Of a stretch of DNA of 6,230 nucleotides, positions 1-6,023 are shown in pieces (the stretch's first letter is position 1; each line of letters opens with the position of its first letter). Source of the stretch: Microthrixaceae bacterium. Lineage in GTDB: Bacteria > Actinomycetota > Acidimicrobiia > Acidimicrobiales > Acidimicrobilacustridaceae. Made by a program: the position numbers and the translations under genes. Location: the NCBI GenBank assembly GCA_023264915.1, contig JAHFUU010000099.1, positions 1 through 6,230 of the forward strand, given 5' to 3'. The notes under the pieces are model-generated. The model did not search any database, was not told the origin of the DNA, and saw only the letters and a program-made list of their open reading frames with translations.

Positions 1-5
1 CCCAT
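1..5 (-). CDS. rpsC: Start of rpsC, 30S ribosomal protein S3 (partial, only the first codons)
   Basis: Only the start codon and two more bases lie in the window. On the minus strand the rplV stop and an ATG overlap as TGATG, and the next bases are GG, which fits the Met-Gly with which S3 usually begins. An AAGGA ribosome-binding site sits at 15-19, nine bases before this ATG, inside the end of rplV. In the standard S10 operon rpsC directly follows rplV. The identity therefore rests on gene order, the overlap and the binding site, not on protein sequence. The overlap implies translational coupling to rplV. Confidence 0.6.
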
Positions 6-799
6 CAGCTCTTGTCCTTCTGATCGGAACTGTCCTGCCCATCCTGCGAGTCATCTTCCTCGTCGGCTTCGCCGCTGGACACGGCGTGATCGGCCACACC
101 CGAGTCCGCAGCTTCGGAGTCCGCTACAGCAGCGTCCGTCACAACGAGGTCCGCTTCCTCGCCAGGACCGACATCGCCTGCCGAAGCGTCTACCCCCTGA
201 CCCTCAACCTCAGAGACCTCGTGATCATGATCATGACCACCATCGTCGTGGTCATGATCGTGATCGGCTTTCTCGGCAGCCTTGCGCTCGGCCTTCTCCG
301 AGCGGCTGCGCAAGACACGGCGGCGTCTCGCCTCTGCGGCCGCGACGTTGCCCCGCCCGGCTGCCGCCTCGCGCTCCCGCAGTGCTTCGAGCTCGGCCGT
401 ATCGAGCTTGCTAACGATGATGGTGACGTGACAAGTCCGCTTCCGGATCCTGGTGGCGCGACCCCGGGCGCGAGGACGCCACCTCTTGATCGTGGGACCC
501 TCGTCGGCGAAGCATGCCGACACGAAGAGCTCCTGGTCCGGGATTCCCTCGTTGTTCTGGGCATTTGCAATCGCCGATTCAAGACATTTGAGGATGACTG
601 CCGAGATGGATCGTTCGGAGAACTCGAGAACCTCGAGCGCCTGCGACACGTGCTTGCCACGGATCAAGTCCAGGACCTCTCGCGCCTTGTAGGCAGAGCA
701 ACGTACGTGCTTGACCTGGGCTCGAGCTCCGGGCCGCAGCGGAGCAGACCGTGGGCCGGTCCGCTCATTGGTCTTCCTCTCGGGTGCGGTCGTGGCCAT
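5..799 (-). CDS. rplV: 50S ribosomal protein L22 with a long acidic, His-Asp-rich C-terminal tail
   Basis: L22 binds 23S rRNA, and its beta-hairpin lines the peptide exit tunnel. The 264-residue product has a short polar N-terminus (1-26) and a typical L22 core at about 27-131. The core includes the YKAREVLDLIRGK region and the conserved end GPTIKRWRPRARGR...RIRKRTCHVTIIV at 101-129. Usual L22 proteins are about 110-120 residues, though some actinobacterial ones are longer. Here residues 132-264 form an extension: first a basic Ala/Arg/Lys/Glu-rich helix-like stretch (about 135-178), then a His-Asp repeat at 180-193, then an acidic Asp/Glu/Ser/Ala/Gly tail ending in KDKS. A GGAGGT at 809-814, nine bases before the ATG, supports the start. 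The stop overlaps the rpsC start. The core assignment is certain; the tail's role is unknown. Confidence 0.97.
   Translation of the reverse strand: MATTAPERKTNERTGPRSAPLRPGARAQVKHVRCSAYKAREVLDLIRGKHVSQALEVLEFSERSISAVILKCLESAIANAQNNEGIPDQELFVSACFADEGPTIKRWRPRARGRATRIRKRTCHVTIIVSKLDTAELEALREREAAAGRGNVAAAEARRRRVLRSRSEKAERKAAEKADHDHDHDDGGHDHDHEVSEVEGQGVDASAGDVGPGEEADLVVTDAAVADSEAADSGVADHAVSSGEADEEDDSQDGQDSSDQKDKS
223..265. repeat. Imperfect 18-bp inverted repeat within the rplV His-Asp coding stretch
   Basis: Bases 223-240 and 248-265 are reverse complements with one mismatch (228/260), separated by 7 bases. The arms coincide with the codons of the His-Asp repeat of L22. Alternating CAT and GAT codons are self-complementary, so the repeat may simply follow from the protein sequence. 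It could still fold into a stable hairpin in the operon mRNA about 220 nt before rpsC. Confidence 0.7.
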
Positions 800-808
800 C
801 AGCAGCCG

Positions 809-814
809 ACCTCC
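809..814 (-). promoter_or_regulatory. Strong ribosome-binding site of rplV
   Basis: The minus strand reads GGAGGT, nine bases before the ATG at 797-799. It is the strongest Shine-Dalgarno match in the window and fixes the start of the unusually polar L22 N-terminus. It lies in the 55-base gap after rpsS, which is one of the wider gaps in this compact operon. L22 translation may therefore start independently of S19. Confidence 0.8.
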
Positions 815-854
815 GAACAGCGTTCAGGCCCTCGGTGGCGCCTTGACCGATCCA

Positions 855-1133
855 TCAGCGCCGGCCCTTCTTCTCTTGTCCCGCGTGGTGCTTGAAGGTG
901 CGCGTGGGCGCGAACTCACCCAGCTTGTGGCCGACCATGGACTCGGTGACGTACACCGGCACGTGCTTACGACCGTCATGCACGGCGATCGTGTGACCGA
1001 CCATCTCAGGGATGACCGTGGAGCGGCGCGACCACGACTTGATCACACGCTTCTCGCCCTTCTCGTTCAGGTCATCGACCTTTCGAAGCAGATGATCATC
1101 GACGAACGGGCCCTTCTTCAGGCTTCGTGGCAT
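855..1133 (-). CDS. rpsS: 30S ribosomal protein S19
   Basis: S19 sits in the head of the 30S subunit, pairs with S13 and contacts the A-site tRNA region. The 92-residue product has the usual length and is recognisable throughout. It opens with [18 protein letters not shown], has the central [31 protein letters not shown], and then the signature [15 protein letters not shown]. It ends in a basic tail KKGRR. An AGGAG at 1139-1143, five bases upstream, sets the start. The gene begins 12 bases after the rplB stop and is followed by a 55-base gap before rplV, in the standard S10 operon order. Nothing is unusual about it. Confidence 0.98.
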   Translation of the reverse strand: MPRSLKKGPFVDDHLLRKVDDLNEKGEKRVIKSWSRRSTVIPEMVGHTIAVHDGRKHVPVYVTESMVGHKLGEFAPTRTFKHHAGQEKKGRR

Positions 1134-1145
1134 TCGAGCTCCTCT

Positions 1146-1982
1146 CTACCGCCGCTTGCCGCTCGTCCGGCGGCGGCGCACGATGAGCTTCTGTGAGTCC
1201 TTGTTCTTGTTGCGAGTGCGACCCTCCGGCTTGCCCCACGGAGAGACCGGATGCCGCCCTCCAGAGCTCTTCCCTTCGCCGCCACCGAGTGGATGGTCGA
1301 CAGGGTTCATGGCCACGCCTCGGGTCTGGGGGCGAACCCCCTTCCAGCGGTTGCGGCCGGCCTTGCCAACCTTGACAAGCTCGGCCTCGGCGTTTCCAAC
1401 CTCACCAACGGTTCCGCGGCAGTCGATCGGCACCCGGCGCATCTCGGTGCTCGGCAGGCGGAGGGTAGCGAAGCCACCTTCCTTGGCGATGAGCTGGATT
1501 CTCATCCCGGCACTCCGCCCCAGCTTCCCGCCAGCTCCCGGCTTGAGCTCGACGTTGTGGACCGTGGTGCCCACAGGTATGTAGCGGAGCGGCAGGGCGT
1601 TCCCTGGCCTGATCTCCGCGCCGTGCCCGCTCCGTAGCCGATCTCCTACGACTACTCCTTGAGGGGCAAGGATGTATCGCTTCTCGCCGTCAAGGTAGTG
1701 CAACAACGCGATTCGACAGTTGCGGTTCGGGTCGTATTCGATAGCGGCGACCTTGGCATCATGGTCGTCCTTGTTCCGCTTGAAGTCGATGACGCGGTAC
1801 TGCTGCTTGTGTCCACCACCGCGATGACGCGCGGTCTTGCGGCCCTTGTTGTTGCGTCCGCCGCTCCTGTGCTTCGGGACGACCAAGGTCCGCTCCGGCT
1901 TGGACCTCGTGATATCGGAGAAGTCCGCAACGGTCTGGAACCTGCGGCCAGGACTTGTTGGTTTGCGTTTTCGAATCGCCAT
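1146..1982 (-). CDS. rplB: 50S ribosomal protein L2
   Basis: L2 binds 23S rRNA near the peptidyl-transferase centre and is needed for subunit joining. The product is 278 residues, the usual length. It has the N-terminal KPTSPGRR, the RNA-binding domain with SGGRNNKGR (40-48) and [15 protein letters not shown] (55-69), the SH3-like domain around YILAPQGV and [15 protein letters not shown], and the C-terminal [14 protein letters not shown] (224-237). His230 of the VDH motif matches the functionally important histidine of E. coli L2. The following DHPH histidine is Leu232 here. The [19 protein letters not shown] segment and the [10 protein letters not shown] end resemble actinobacterial L2. The binding site is weak (AAGAAG about 11 bases upstream), and 25 bases separate it from rplW. 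Confidence 0.98.
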   Translation of the reverse strand: MAIRKRKPTSPGRRFQTVADFSDITRSKPERTLVVPKHRSGGRNNKGRKTARHRGGGHKQQYRVIDFKRNKDDHDAKVAAIEYDPNRNCRIALLHYLDGEKRYILAPQGVVVGDRLRSGHGAEIRPGNALPLRYIPVGTTVHNVELKPGAGGKLGRSAGMRIQLIAKEGGFATLRLPSTEMRRVPIDCRGTVGEVGNAEAELVKVGKAGRNRWKGVRPQTRGVAMNPVDHPLGGGEGKSSGGRHPVSPWGKPEGRTRNKNKDSQKLIVRRRRTSGKRR

Positions 1983-2007
1983 GTCTAAGTCGTCTTCTTT
2001 GGCTGCA

Positions 2008-2313
2008 CTATGCGCCGAACAGCTCGATCGTTTCGCCAGGGGCGAGAGTTACATAGGCCCGCTTGGAGGCGGCGCGGCGGCCCATGGTGTGGGTTCGTCG
2101 ATTCCGCTTCCGCTTGCCCGCCCGGTTGAGAGTGTTGACCTTCATGACCTGAACGTCGAAGATCGACCGGATGGCATCGGCGATCTCAGGCTTCGAGGCG
2201 TCTGGATGGACGAGGAACGTGTACACCCTGTCATCGAGCAAGGAGTAGGACTTCTCGCTGACGACCGGCGCGACGATCACGTCGCGCGGGTTCTTGTACC
2301 TAGGGTCGATCAT
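2008..2313 (-). CDS. rplW: 50S ribosomal protein L23
   Basis: L23 lies at the exit of the peptide tunnel and is the docking site for trigger factor and the signal recognition particle. The 101-residue product is of usual length. It has the family opening [20 protein letters not shown], the segment [31 protein letters not shown], the basic loop [11 protein letters not shown] and the terminal strand [14 protein letters not shown]. The start lies four bases after the rplD stop. Its AGGA (2322-2325), eight bases before the ATG, lies inside the last codons of rplD, so the two are probably translationally coupled. Unlike its neighbours L4 and L22, it has no added tail. Confidence 0.98.
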   Translation of the reverse strand: MIDPRYKNPRDVIVAPVVSEKSYSLLDDRVYTFLVHPDASKPEIADAIRSIFDVQVMKVNTLNRAGKRKRNRRTHTMGRRAASKRAYVTLAPGETIELFGA

Positions 2314-2317
2314 CGGT

Positions 2318-3448
2318 TCAGTCCTGCCGCGGCTCTGTTGTCATGTTGAAGGAGAACCCCGTCCGCGTCGGCTCCTCTTCGGGCTCCTCCTGGGTCTCCT
2401 CATCTTCGGAGCCCTCGTCGACCGCCTTGGCCTTCTTGTCGCGGGCTGCTCTGAGGCGGTCCTCCTTGTCGACCTTGTTGCGAGCTGCGGCAAACCGCGG
2501 GTCGACCTTGTCAGACACGCTCTTGACCCTGTCGGTCGGCTCGATGATGGTCTTGTCCTTTGACCCCGATGTCTTGGGGCGATTCGGCAGATCGCTGGCC
2601 ATGTCGTCATCCTCCCCTTCGTTGACCTCTGCTGAGAGATCGACGGTCTGGTCCCCTTCCCCTTCTGGGGATGCCGGCAGGTCGGGTTCGGTCTTGGAAT
2701 GGACCTCGTCAGAGTCAGAGGCGGGCCTCGTCCTCACCCGAGCCGTGTGACGCTTGGCCGCCTTGGCCTGTCGCACCAACTCTGCGGCCTGCCTGGCGTT
2801 GGCTTTGGTCTTCTTCGTTTGGCGGTTCTCCGAGATGCCCTCGCCGGTAAGCAAGGTGTGAGCGCTGAAGACAACCCAGTCAGCAACCAGAACGTCATAG
2901 GCGTTCAGCTCACCGGGTGAGATCACGTGTACGTCGGGCAGGTTGCGGAAGCTGAGCCACGTCTCACGGTCGTCAGGGCTGACCACAACGAGAGCCCGAC
3001 CCTCGACGCCGAGCGCCTCCAGGGCTGCCACCGCGTCCTTGGTCTTGGGGGTGGAGAACGCCCATTCCTTCACAACGACGATCCTGTCTTGGCCAGCACG
3101 ATCAGACAGGGCGGACCGCAAAGCCAGCCGGACCATCTTCTTGGGAGTGCGCTGGGCGTAGCTTCGCGGTTTGGGACCAAGCGCAACACCCCCACCTCGC
3201 CACTGGGGGGCCCTGATCGATCCCTGGCGCGCACGTCCCGTGCCCTTCTGCTTCCACGGTTTGGCCCCTCCACCGCGCTTCTCGGCACGGGTCTTGGTGC
3301 TGTGGGAGCCGGCGCGGCGGGCGGCAAGCTGCGCCGTGACCACCTGATGCATCACCGGGACGTTGGGCTCGATCCCGAACACGTTCTGCGCCAACTCGAG
3401 GTCACCCGCGTCCTCGCCGGTCGGCGTCATGAGCTTCACAGTGGCCAT
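2318..3448 (-). CDS. rplD: 50S ribosomal protein L4 with a ~170-residue charged C-terminal extension
   Basis: L4 binds domain I of 23S rRNA, and its loop forms the tunnel constriction with L22. In E. coli it also represses the S10 operon. The 376-residue product is far longer than the usual 200-210. The core covers about 1-206: the tunnel loop [23 protein letters not shown] (59-81) is canonical, as are [17 protein letters not shown] and the end [17 protein letters not shown]. Residues 207-376 are an extension: basic at 211-241, acidic at 245-283, mixed charge with helix-like Arg/Lys/Ala/Asp at 300-343, then acidic at 344-359, closing with PRQD. The reading frame is unbroken across the junction, so a frameshift or separate gene is unlikely. 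Its start lies one base after the rplC stop (TGAGATG) with a weak binding site, which points to coupling. Confidence 0.96.
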   Translation of the reverse strand: MATVKLMTPTGEDAGDLELAQNVFGIEPNVPVMHQVVTAQLAARRAGSHSTKTRAEKRGGGAKPWKQKGTGRARQGSIRAPQWRGGGVALGPKPRSYAQRTPKKMVRLALRSALSDRAGQDRIVVVKEWAFSTPKTKDAVAALEALGVEGRALVVVSPDDRETWLSFRNLPDVHVISPGELNAYDVLVADWVVFSAHTLLTGEGISENRQTKKTKANARQAAELVRQAKAAKRHTARVRTRPASDSDEVHSKTEPDLPASPEGEGDQTVDLSAEVNEGEDDDMASDLPNRPKTSGSKDKTIIEPTDRVKSVSDKVDPRFAAARNKVDKEDRLRAARDKKAKAVDEGSEDEETQEEPEEEPTRTGFSFNMTTEPRQD

Positions 3449-3449
3449 C

Positions 3450-4106
3450 TCAGGACTCAGCCCCTCGGCTGGGCGCCTTCACTGCATCTCGGATCACGAC
3501 AACCGCACCGCGAGGTCCAGGTACTGAGCCTCGAACCAGCAGTAGCCCACTCTCGGCGTTCGCCTCGACCACCTTCAGGTTCAAGGTGGTCACCTTCTGG
3601 CCACCCATCCGACCCGCCATCCGGGTGCCCTTGAACACACGGGAAGGGGTGGCGCAGGCACCGATCGCACCAGGAGCTCGGTGCACGCGGTGGGCCCCGT
3701 GGGAGGCTCGTTGACCCGCGAAGTTGTGGCGCTTCATCGTGCCCGCGAAGCCCTTGCCCTTGCTGAGGGCCGTCACGTCGACGAGGTCGCCCGCAGAGAG
3801 GACTTCAACGGTTATCTGCTGGCCGATCTCATAGTCGCTGACGTCTTCAAGGCGCAGCTCGACGAGCTTGCGACCGGGCTTCACGCCCGCCTTCGAGACG
3901 TGGCCCGCCTCGGGCCGGTTCAGCTTCTTGAGCTCACGCTCGCCGACTGTCACTTGCAAGGCGCTGTAGCCGTCGGTGTCACGTGTCTTTATCTGCACGA
4001 CGCGAAGGGGTTCGACTTTCAGCACAGTCACGGGTACGACGCGGTTCTGGTCATCCCAGACCTGGGTCATCCCCACTTTCTCGCCAACGATTGCCTTTGT
4101 CGCCAT
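3450..4106 (-). CDS. rplC: 50S ribosomal protein L3
   Basis: L3 is an early 50S assembly protein whose long loop approaches the peptidyl-transferase centre. The 218-residue product has the N-terminal AIVGEKVGMTQVW and the L3 signature from about 120 to 168, with FAGTMKRHNFAGQRASHGAH, HRAPGAIGACATP, VFKGTRMAGRMGGQ. It continues with VTTLNLKVV and GLLLVRGSVPGP. The frame runs upstream to another ATG at 4187, but those 27 residues do not resemble L3. The ATG at 4106 gives the family N-terminus and usual length, and has a GGAAG about 11 bases upstream. The Gln methylated by PrmB in E. coli (IGQNQ) is replaced by IGACA. The usual upstream neighbour rpsJ is absent. Confidence 0.97.
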   Translation of the reverse strand: MATKAIVGEKVGMTQVWDDQNRVVPVTVLKVEPLRVVQIKTRDTDGYSALQVTVGERELKKLNRPEAGHVSKAGVKPGRKLVELRLEDVSDYEIGQQITVEVLSAGDLVDVTALSKGKGFAGTMKRHNFAGQRASHGAHRVHRAPGAIGACATPSRVFKGTRMAGRMGGQKVTTLNLKVVEANAESGLLLVRGSVPGPRGAVVVIRDAVKAPSRGAES

Positions 4107-4117
4107 GGCGGCCGGCT

Positions 4118-4125
4118 CTTCCTTT
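4118..4125 (-). promoter_or_regulatory. Ribosome-binding site deciding the rplC start
   Basis: The minus strand reads AAAGGAAG, ending 11 bases before the ATG at 4104-4106. The spacing is slightly long, but this is the only purine-rich tract near either candidate start. No such tract precedes the farther ATG at 4187. It supports the start that gives the conserved L3 N-terminus. Confidence 0.6.
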
Positions 4126-4148
4126 GAGTTCTTCGTCTTGTGACCTCG

Positions 4149-4171
4149 CCTCGTTCGCCCTTGCGAAGAGG
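4149..4171 (-). promoter_or_regulatory. Hairpin in the rplC 5' leader
   Basis: The minus strand reads CCTCTTCGC-AAGG-GCGAACGAGG: nine base pairs with one bulged C and a four-base loop, about 43 bases before the rplC ATG. Its position in the likely untranslated leader suggests a role in expression of the operon, for example feedback control or mRNA stability. No family match can be claimed from the sequence alone. Confidence 0.4.
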
Positions 4172-4190
4172 CTCGATCAACCCTCATGCG

Positions 4191-4223
4191 AACGCTCCGC
4201 GCAGGCGGTCCTGGCGGAGCGTT
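4191..4223 (-). promoter_or_regulatory. Strong hairpin upstream of rplC (leader element or terminator)
   Basis: AACGCTCCGC at 4191-4200 and GCGGAGCGTT at 4214-4223 are perfect 10-bp inverted repeats. Inside them CAGG (4202-4205) pairs with CCTG (4210-4213) around a four-base loop, with one bulged base at 4201. The 14-bp stem lies outside any assigned gene. No T-tract follows on either strand. If the promoter at 4368-4397 is real, this is a leader structure of the S10 operon, where E. coli has an L4-responsive attenuator. Otherwise it may terminate a minus-strand transcript arriving from the right. Confidence 0.6.
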
Positions 4224-4367
4224 GGATCAGTTGTGCTGCGGGGTACCGGGTCGGGTTGGAGCACCAGCCGGCCGTCGCAGACTTCGGTTCGGACCTGGCG
4301 AGACCCGCTGGGCAACTCCAGGGCAGCTAGTTTCTGCCTGAACAGGGCCCAGGCACATGAGAACGGC

Positions 4368-4397
4368 AGTATAGAAGCCGACCACCAGCGTCGCCAA
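4368..4397 (-). promoter_or_regulatory. Candidate sigma-70-type promoter for the S10 operon
   Basis: On the minus strand, TTGGCG (4392-4397) and TATACT (4368-4373) are separated by 18 bases. The -10 differs from TATAAT by one base and is one of few AT-rich hexamers in this GC-rich region. The -35 keeps TTG. Transcription would begin near 4361 and give a leader of about 250 nt before rplC. The call is by pattern only. A promoter farther right, beyond the window, cannot be excluded, but the divergent gene makes it less likely. Confidence 0.45.
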
Positions 4398-4533
4398 GCG
4401 GGCGGACCTGTCGGGTGCCAACGGCGTCCCCACAAGATCGCCAACGGCACCCAGGATGAGGGATCTCCCATCCCCCACATGGTCGTACGACTCGTCGGGC
4501 CGGGGCGCAGCCCCGCTAGCGTCCTCGGTCGAT

Positions 4534-4538
4534 GAGGA
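4534..4538 (+). promoter_or_regulatory. Ribosome-binding site deciding the glycosyltransferase start
   Basis: GAGGA lies five bases before the ATG at 4544. The in-frame ATG at 4532, four codons earlier, has no Shine-Dalgarno match upstream, and GAGGA would fall inside its first codons. The later start is therefore preferred. Leaderless translation from 4532, common in actinobacteria, remains possible. Confidence 0.6.
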
Positions 4539-4543
4539 CCCCC

Positions 4544-5941
4544 ATGAAGTCCTTCACGGCGAGTGACCTCGACGGAAGGCTCTGGTCCGCGGTCATCATC
4601 TCCGCGACCGTCATCGGGTTCACGGTTCGCTTGGCGGGCCTAGCGATGAGCCCACTCACCTTCGACGAGACCTCGACGGGGACGTTCGCCAAGCTCCCGC
4701 TGACCGAGATTCCACTCGCCCTTCGCAGCCGCGATATCCATCCTCCGCTCGACTACCTCATACGCCACAGCCTCGCCTGGGCGGGAAACGACCTGCTCCT
4801 TCGCATCCCTTCAGCGTTGACAGGGGCAGCTTCGTTGCTGTTGGTGGTCTGGTGGATGCGCCAGCGTGGTTGGTTCGGCGCGTTCGTGATCGTCTTCATG
4901 GCTCTTTCGTCGATGGCAGTCCGCTACTCGGTGGAGGCTCGGATGTATGGGCTACTGATCCTGGCTGGAATCCTGGTCGCCGTCGCCGCAGATCGCTACC
5001 TGCGCATCGAGAGGTTCGACGCTCGGGTCGGTGCGGTGCTCATCACCGGGCTTCTCCTGGGCTTGTTCGCGCACGAATCTGGACTGTTGCTGGCGTTTGG
5101 AAGCCTGGCGCTTCCGGGGGTCAGGCGCGGCGGTGCTGCTTGGAGGTGGCGAACGGCAGTCCTGGCCGCGACCGCGGTCTGGGGGGTTGCGTGGGGTTCT
5201 GCCTTCATGGCCCAGGCAACCAACAACTCCCCCACATGGGTGCCCTACACATCAGTTGACACCGTCGCATGGTCCCTGAACGGCTTGATGCGCAACCTCG
5301 ACACAGATGCCTCCTATGTCTTTGTCACCCTCCTCATTGCAGGTTGGATCTGCCTGGGATGGATCGACCGCCAGTTGAGCCGTGCGGTTGTGTGCATCTG
5401 CCTGATTCCGTTCGCGGCCGTGGCGGGGGTAGGGCTCGATCGGCGGGTCCTGATCCCCCGCACGCTGGCTTTCGGTATGTGGGCGGCGCCCGTCGGGCTC
5501 GCAGCACTGCTGGAGGCTCTTCGCCGGTGGCGGACACATGCTGGCCTCGTCGCGGTTCCGATGGTGCTGGTGGTGGCCATGTCCCTTCCGCTGAACATGA
5601 CATATCAGGAGAGCTCGATTCCTTCCCGGAAGCACCTCGAGACGATCACCGGACCAGGCGACGGCGTGGTCATCTCCCCGGGATGGCTGTCCCCTTGGGC
5701 TGAATGGCCGCTCGACGCGCCCCACGACAGCGTGCCTCCTCCCGGACTCGAAGGCGTGCGCGACAACGGCTCTTTCCTCTTCGTCAGGCGTGGAGCCCCG
5801 TTCAACGGGCGCGTGTGGGTTCTGTCCGCTGACCCATACCCCGTTGCACTGCCGGGACTACACCCTTGTCCAGTTACCCGAGACGATTCTCACGACGCCG
5901 ACTTCTCGGTGCGCTGCTTCGAGCAGGACCGCCAGGCCTGA
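4544..5941 (+). CDS. Multi-pass membrane glycosyltransferase, GT-C/PMT-like (GT39/ArnT type)
   Basis: This 465-residue protein (469 from the ATG at 4532; numbers below use that start) has the layout of polyprenyl-phosphate-sugar-dependent membrane glycosyltransferases. After a first membrane helix (about 17-39) comes the acidic motif FDE (44-46) in the first outer loop, where the family's catalytic Asp lies. An HPPLDYL motif (70-76) and VEARMYGLL (134-142) follow, both typical of PMT_2-like proteins. About nine to eleven hydrophobic helices run to about 354. Residues 357-469 form a soluble, probably extracytoplasmic C-terminal domain with two cysteines (446, 462) that could form a disulfide. 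The likely reaction is transfer of a lipid-linked sugar to an envelope glycan, lipid or protein; donor and acceptor cannot be read from the sequence. It is divergent from rplC and has no pathway neighbours in view. Confidence 0.8.
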   Translation: MKSFTASDLDGRLWSAVIISATVIGFTVRLAGLAMSPLTFDETSTGTFAKLPLTEIPLALRSRDIHPPLDYLIRHSLAWAGNDLLLRIPSALTGAASLLLVVWWMRQRGWFGAFVIVFMALSSMAVRYSVEARMYGLLILAGILVAVAADRYLRIERFDARVGAVLITGLLLGLFAHESGLLLAFGSLALPGVRRGGAAWRWRTAVLAATAVWGVAWGSAFMAQATNNSPTWVPYTSVDTVAWSLNGLMRNLDTDASYVFVTLLIAGWICLGWIDRQLSRAVVCICLIPFAAVAGVGLDRRVLIPRTLAFGMWAAPVGLAALLEALRRWRTHAGLVAVPMVLVVAMSLPLNMTYQESSIPSRKHLETITGPGDGVVISPGWLSPWAEWPLDAPHDSVPPPGLEGVRDNGSFLFVRRGAPFNGRVWVLSADPYPVALPGLHPCPVTRDDSHDADFSVRCFEQDRQA

Positions 5942-5986
5942 CCCTCTATCTTGGAGTGCATCTACCGTGCAGGTCCAATGGGCCAC

Positions 5987-6023
5987 GGGCTCTGATCGGT
6001 CATGGACCTTGGATCAGGGGCCC
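5987..6023. terminator. Hairpin between convergent genes, probable terminator of the glycosyltransferase gene
   Basis: The plus strand forms GGGC-T-CTGATC-GGTC (5987-6001), a 3-base loop, GACC (6005-6008), a bulge TTG, then GATCAG (6012-6017) and GCCC (6020-6023). This gives 14 Watson-Crick pairs plus a T-G wobble, with one further bulged G. It begins 46 bases after the plus-strand stop. No T-tract follows on either strand, which is not unusual for high-GC actinobacteria. It overlaps the stop of the minus-strand frame at 6014-6016, so it may serve both directions. Confidence 0.45.

Larger units (their letters stand above)
4107..4543. other. Divergent intergenic region and probable S10-operon leader
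   Basis: These 437 bases separate rplC (minus) from the glycosyltransferase gene (plus). They contain a candidate minus-strand promoter (4368-4397), a strong hairpin (4191-4223), a smaller hairpin near rplC (4149-4171), a short hairpin at 4336-4354 with GCCTG/CAGGC arms, and a 6-bp GC hairpin CGGGGC-GCA-GCCCCG at 4501-4515 just before the plus-strand gene. Two overlapping minus-strand frames (4227-4478 from a GTG, 4184-4480 from an ATG) are open, but neither has a ribosome-binding site or a recognisable product. rpsJ is not encoded here. No convincing plus-strand promoter is visible. Confidence 0.7.

Noticed and set aside
86..895. Long plus-strand open frame opposite rplV
   Set aside because: It is antisense to a confidently identified ribosomal protein and its tail, has no recognisable domain, and is typical of the shadow frames of GC-rich genes.
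2318..2830. A separate gene or frameshift creating the L4 tail
   Set aside because: The frame is continuous with the L4 core, and no new start with a binding site is evident at the junction.
3200..3280. Macrolide-resistance-type changes in the L4 tunnel loop
   Set aside because: The loop reads [19 protein letters not shown], the normal family sequence.
2927..3634. 235-codon plus-strand open frame opposite rplD and rplC
   Set aside because: It crosses the junction of two conserved minus-strand genes and its translation is rich in Arg, Pro, Gly and Leu without a recognisable motif.
4107..4187. 27-residue N-terminal extension of L3 from the ATG at 4187
   Set aside because: It is basic and unlike L3, has no ribosome-binding site, contains a hairpin, and the ATG at 4106 gives the conserved N-terminus.
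4140..4535. 131-codon plus-strand open frame in the intergenic region
   Set aside because: It is rich in Arg, Ser, Gly and Pro with no domain or binding site, and overlaps the promoter and hairpins.
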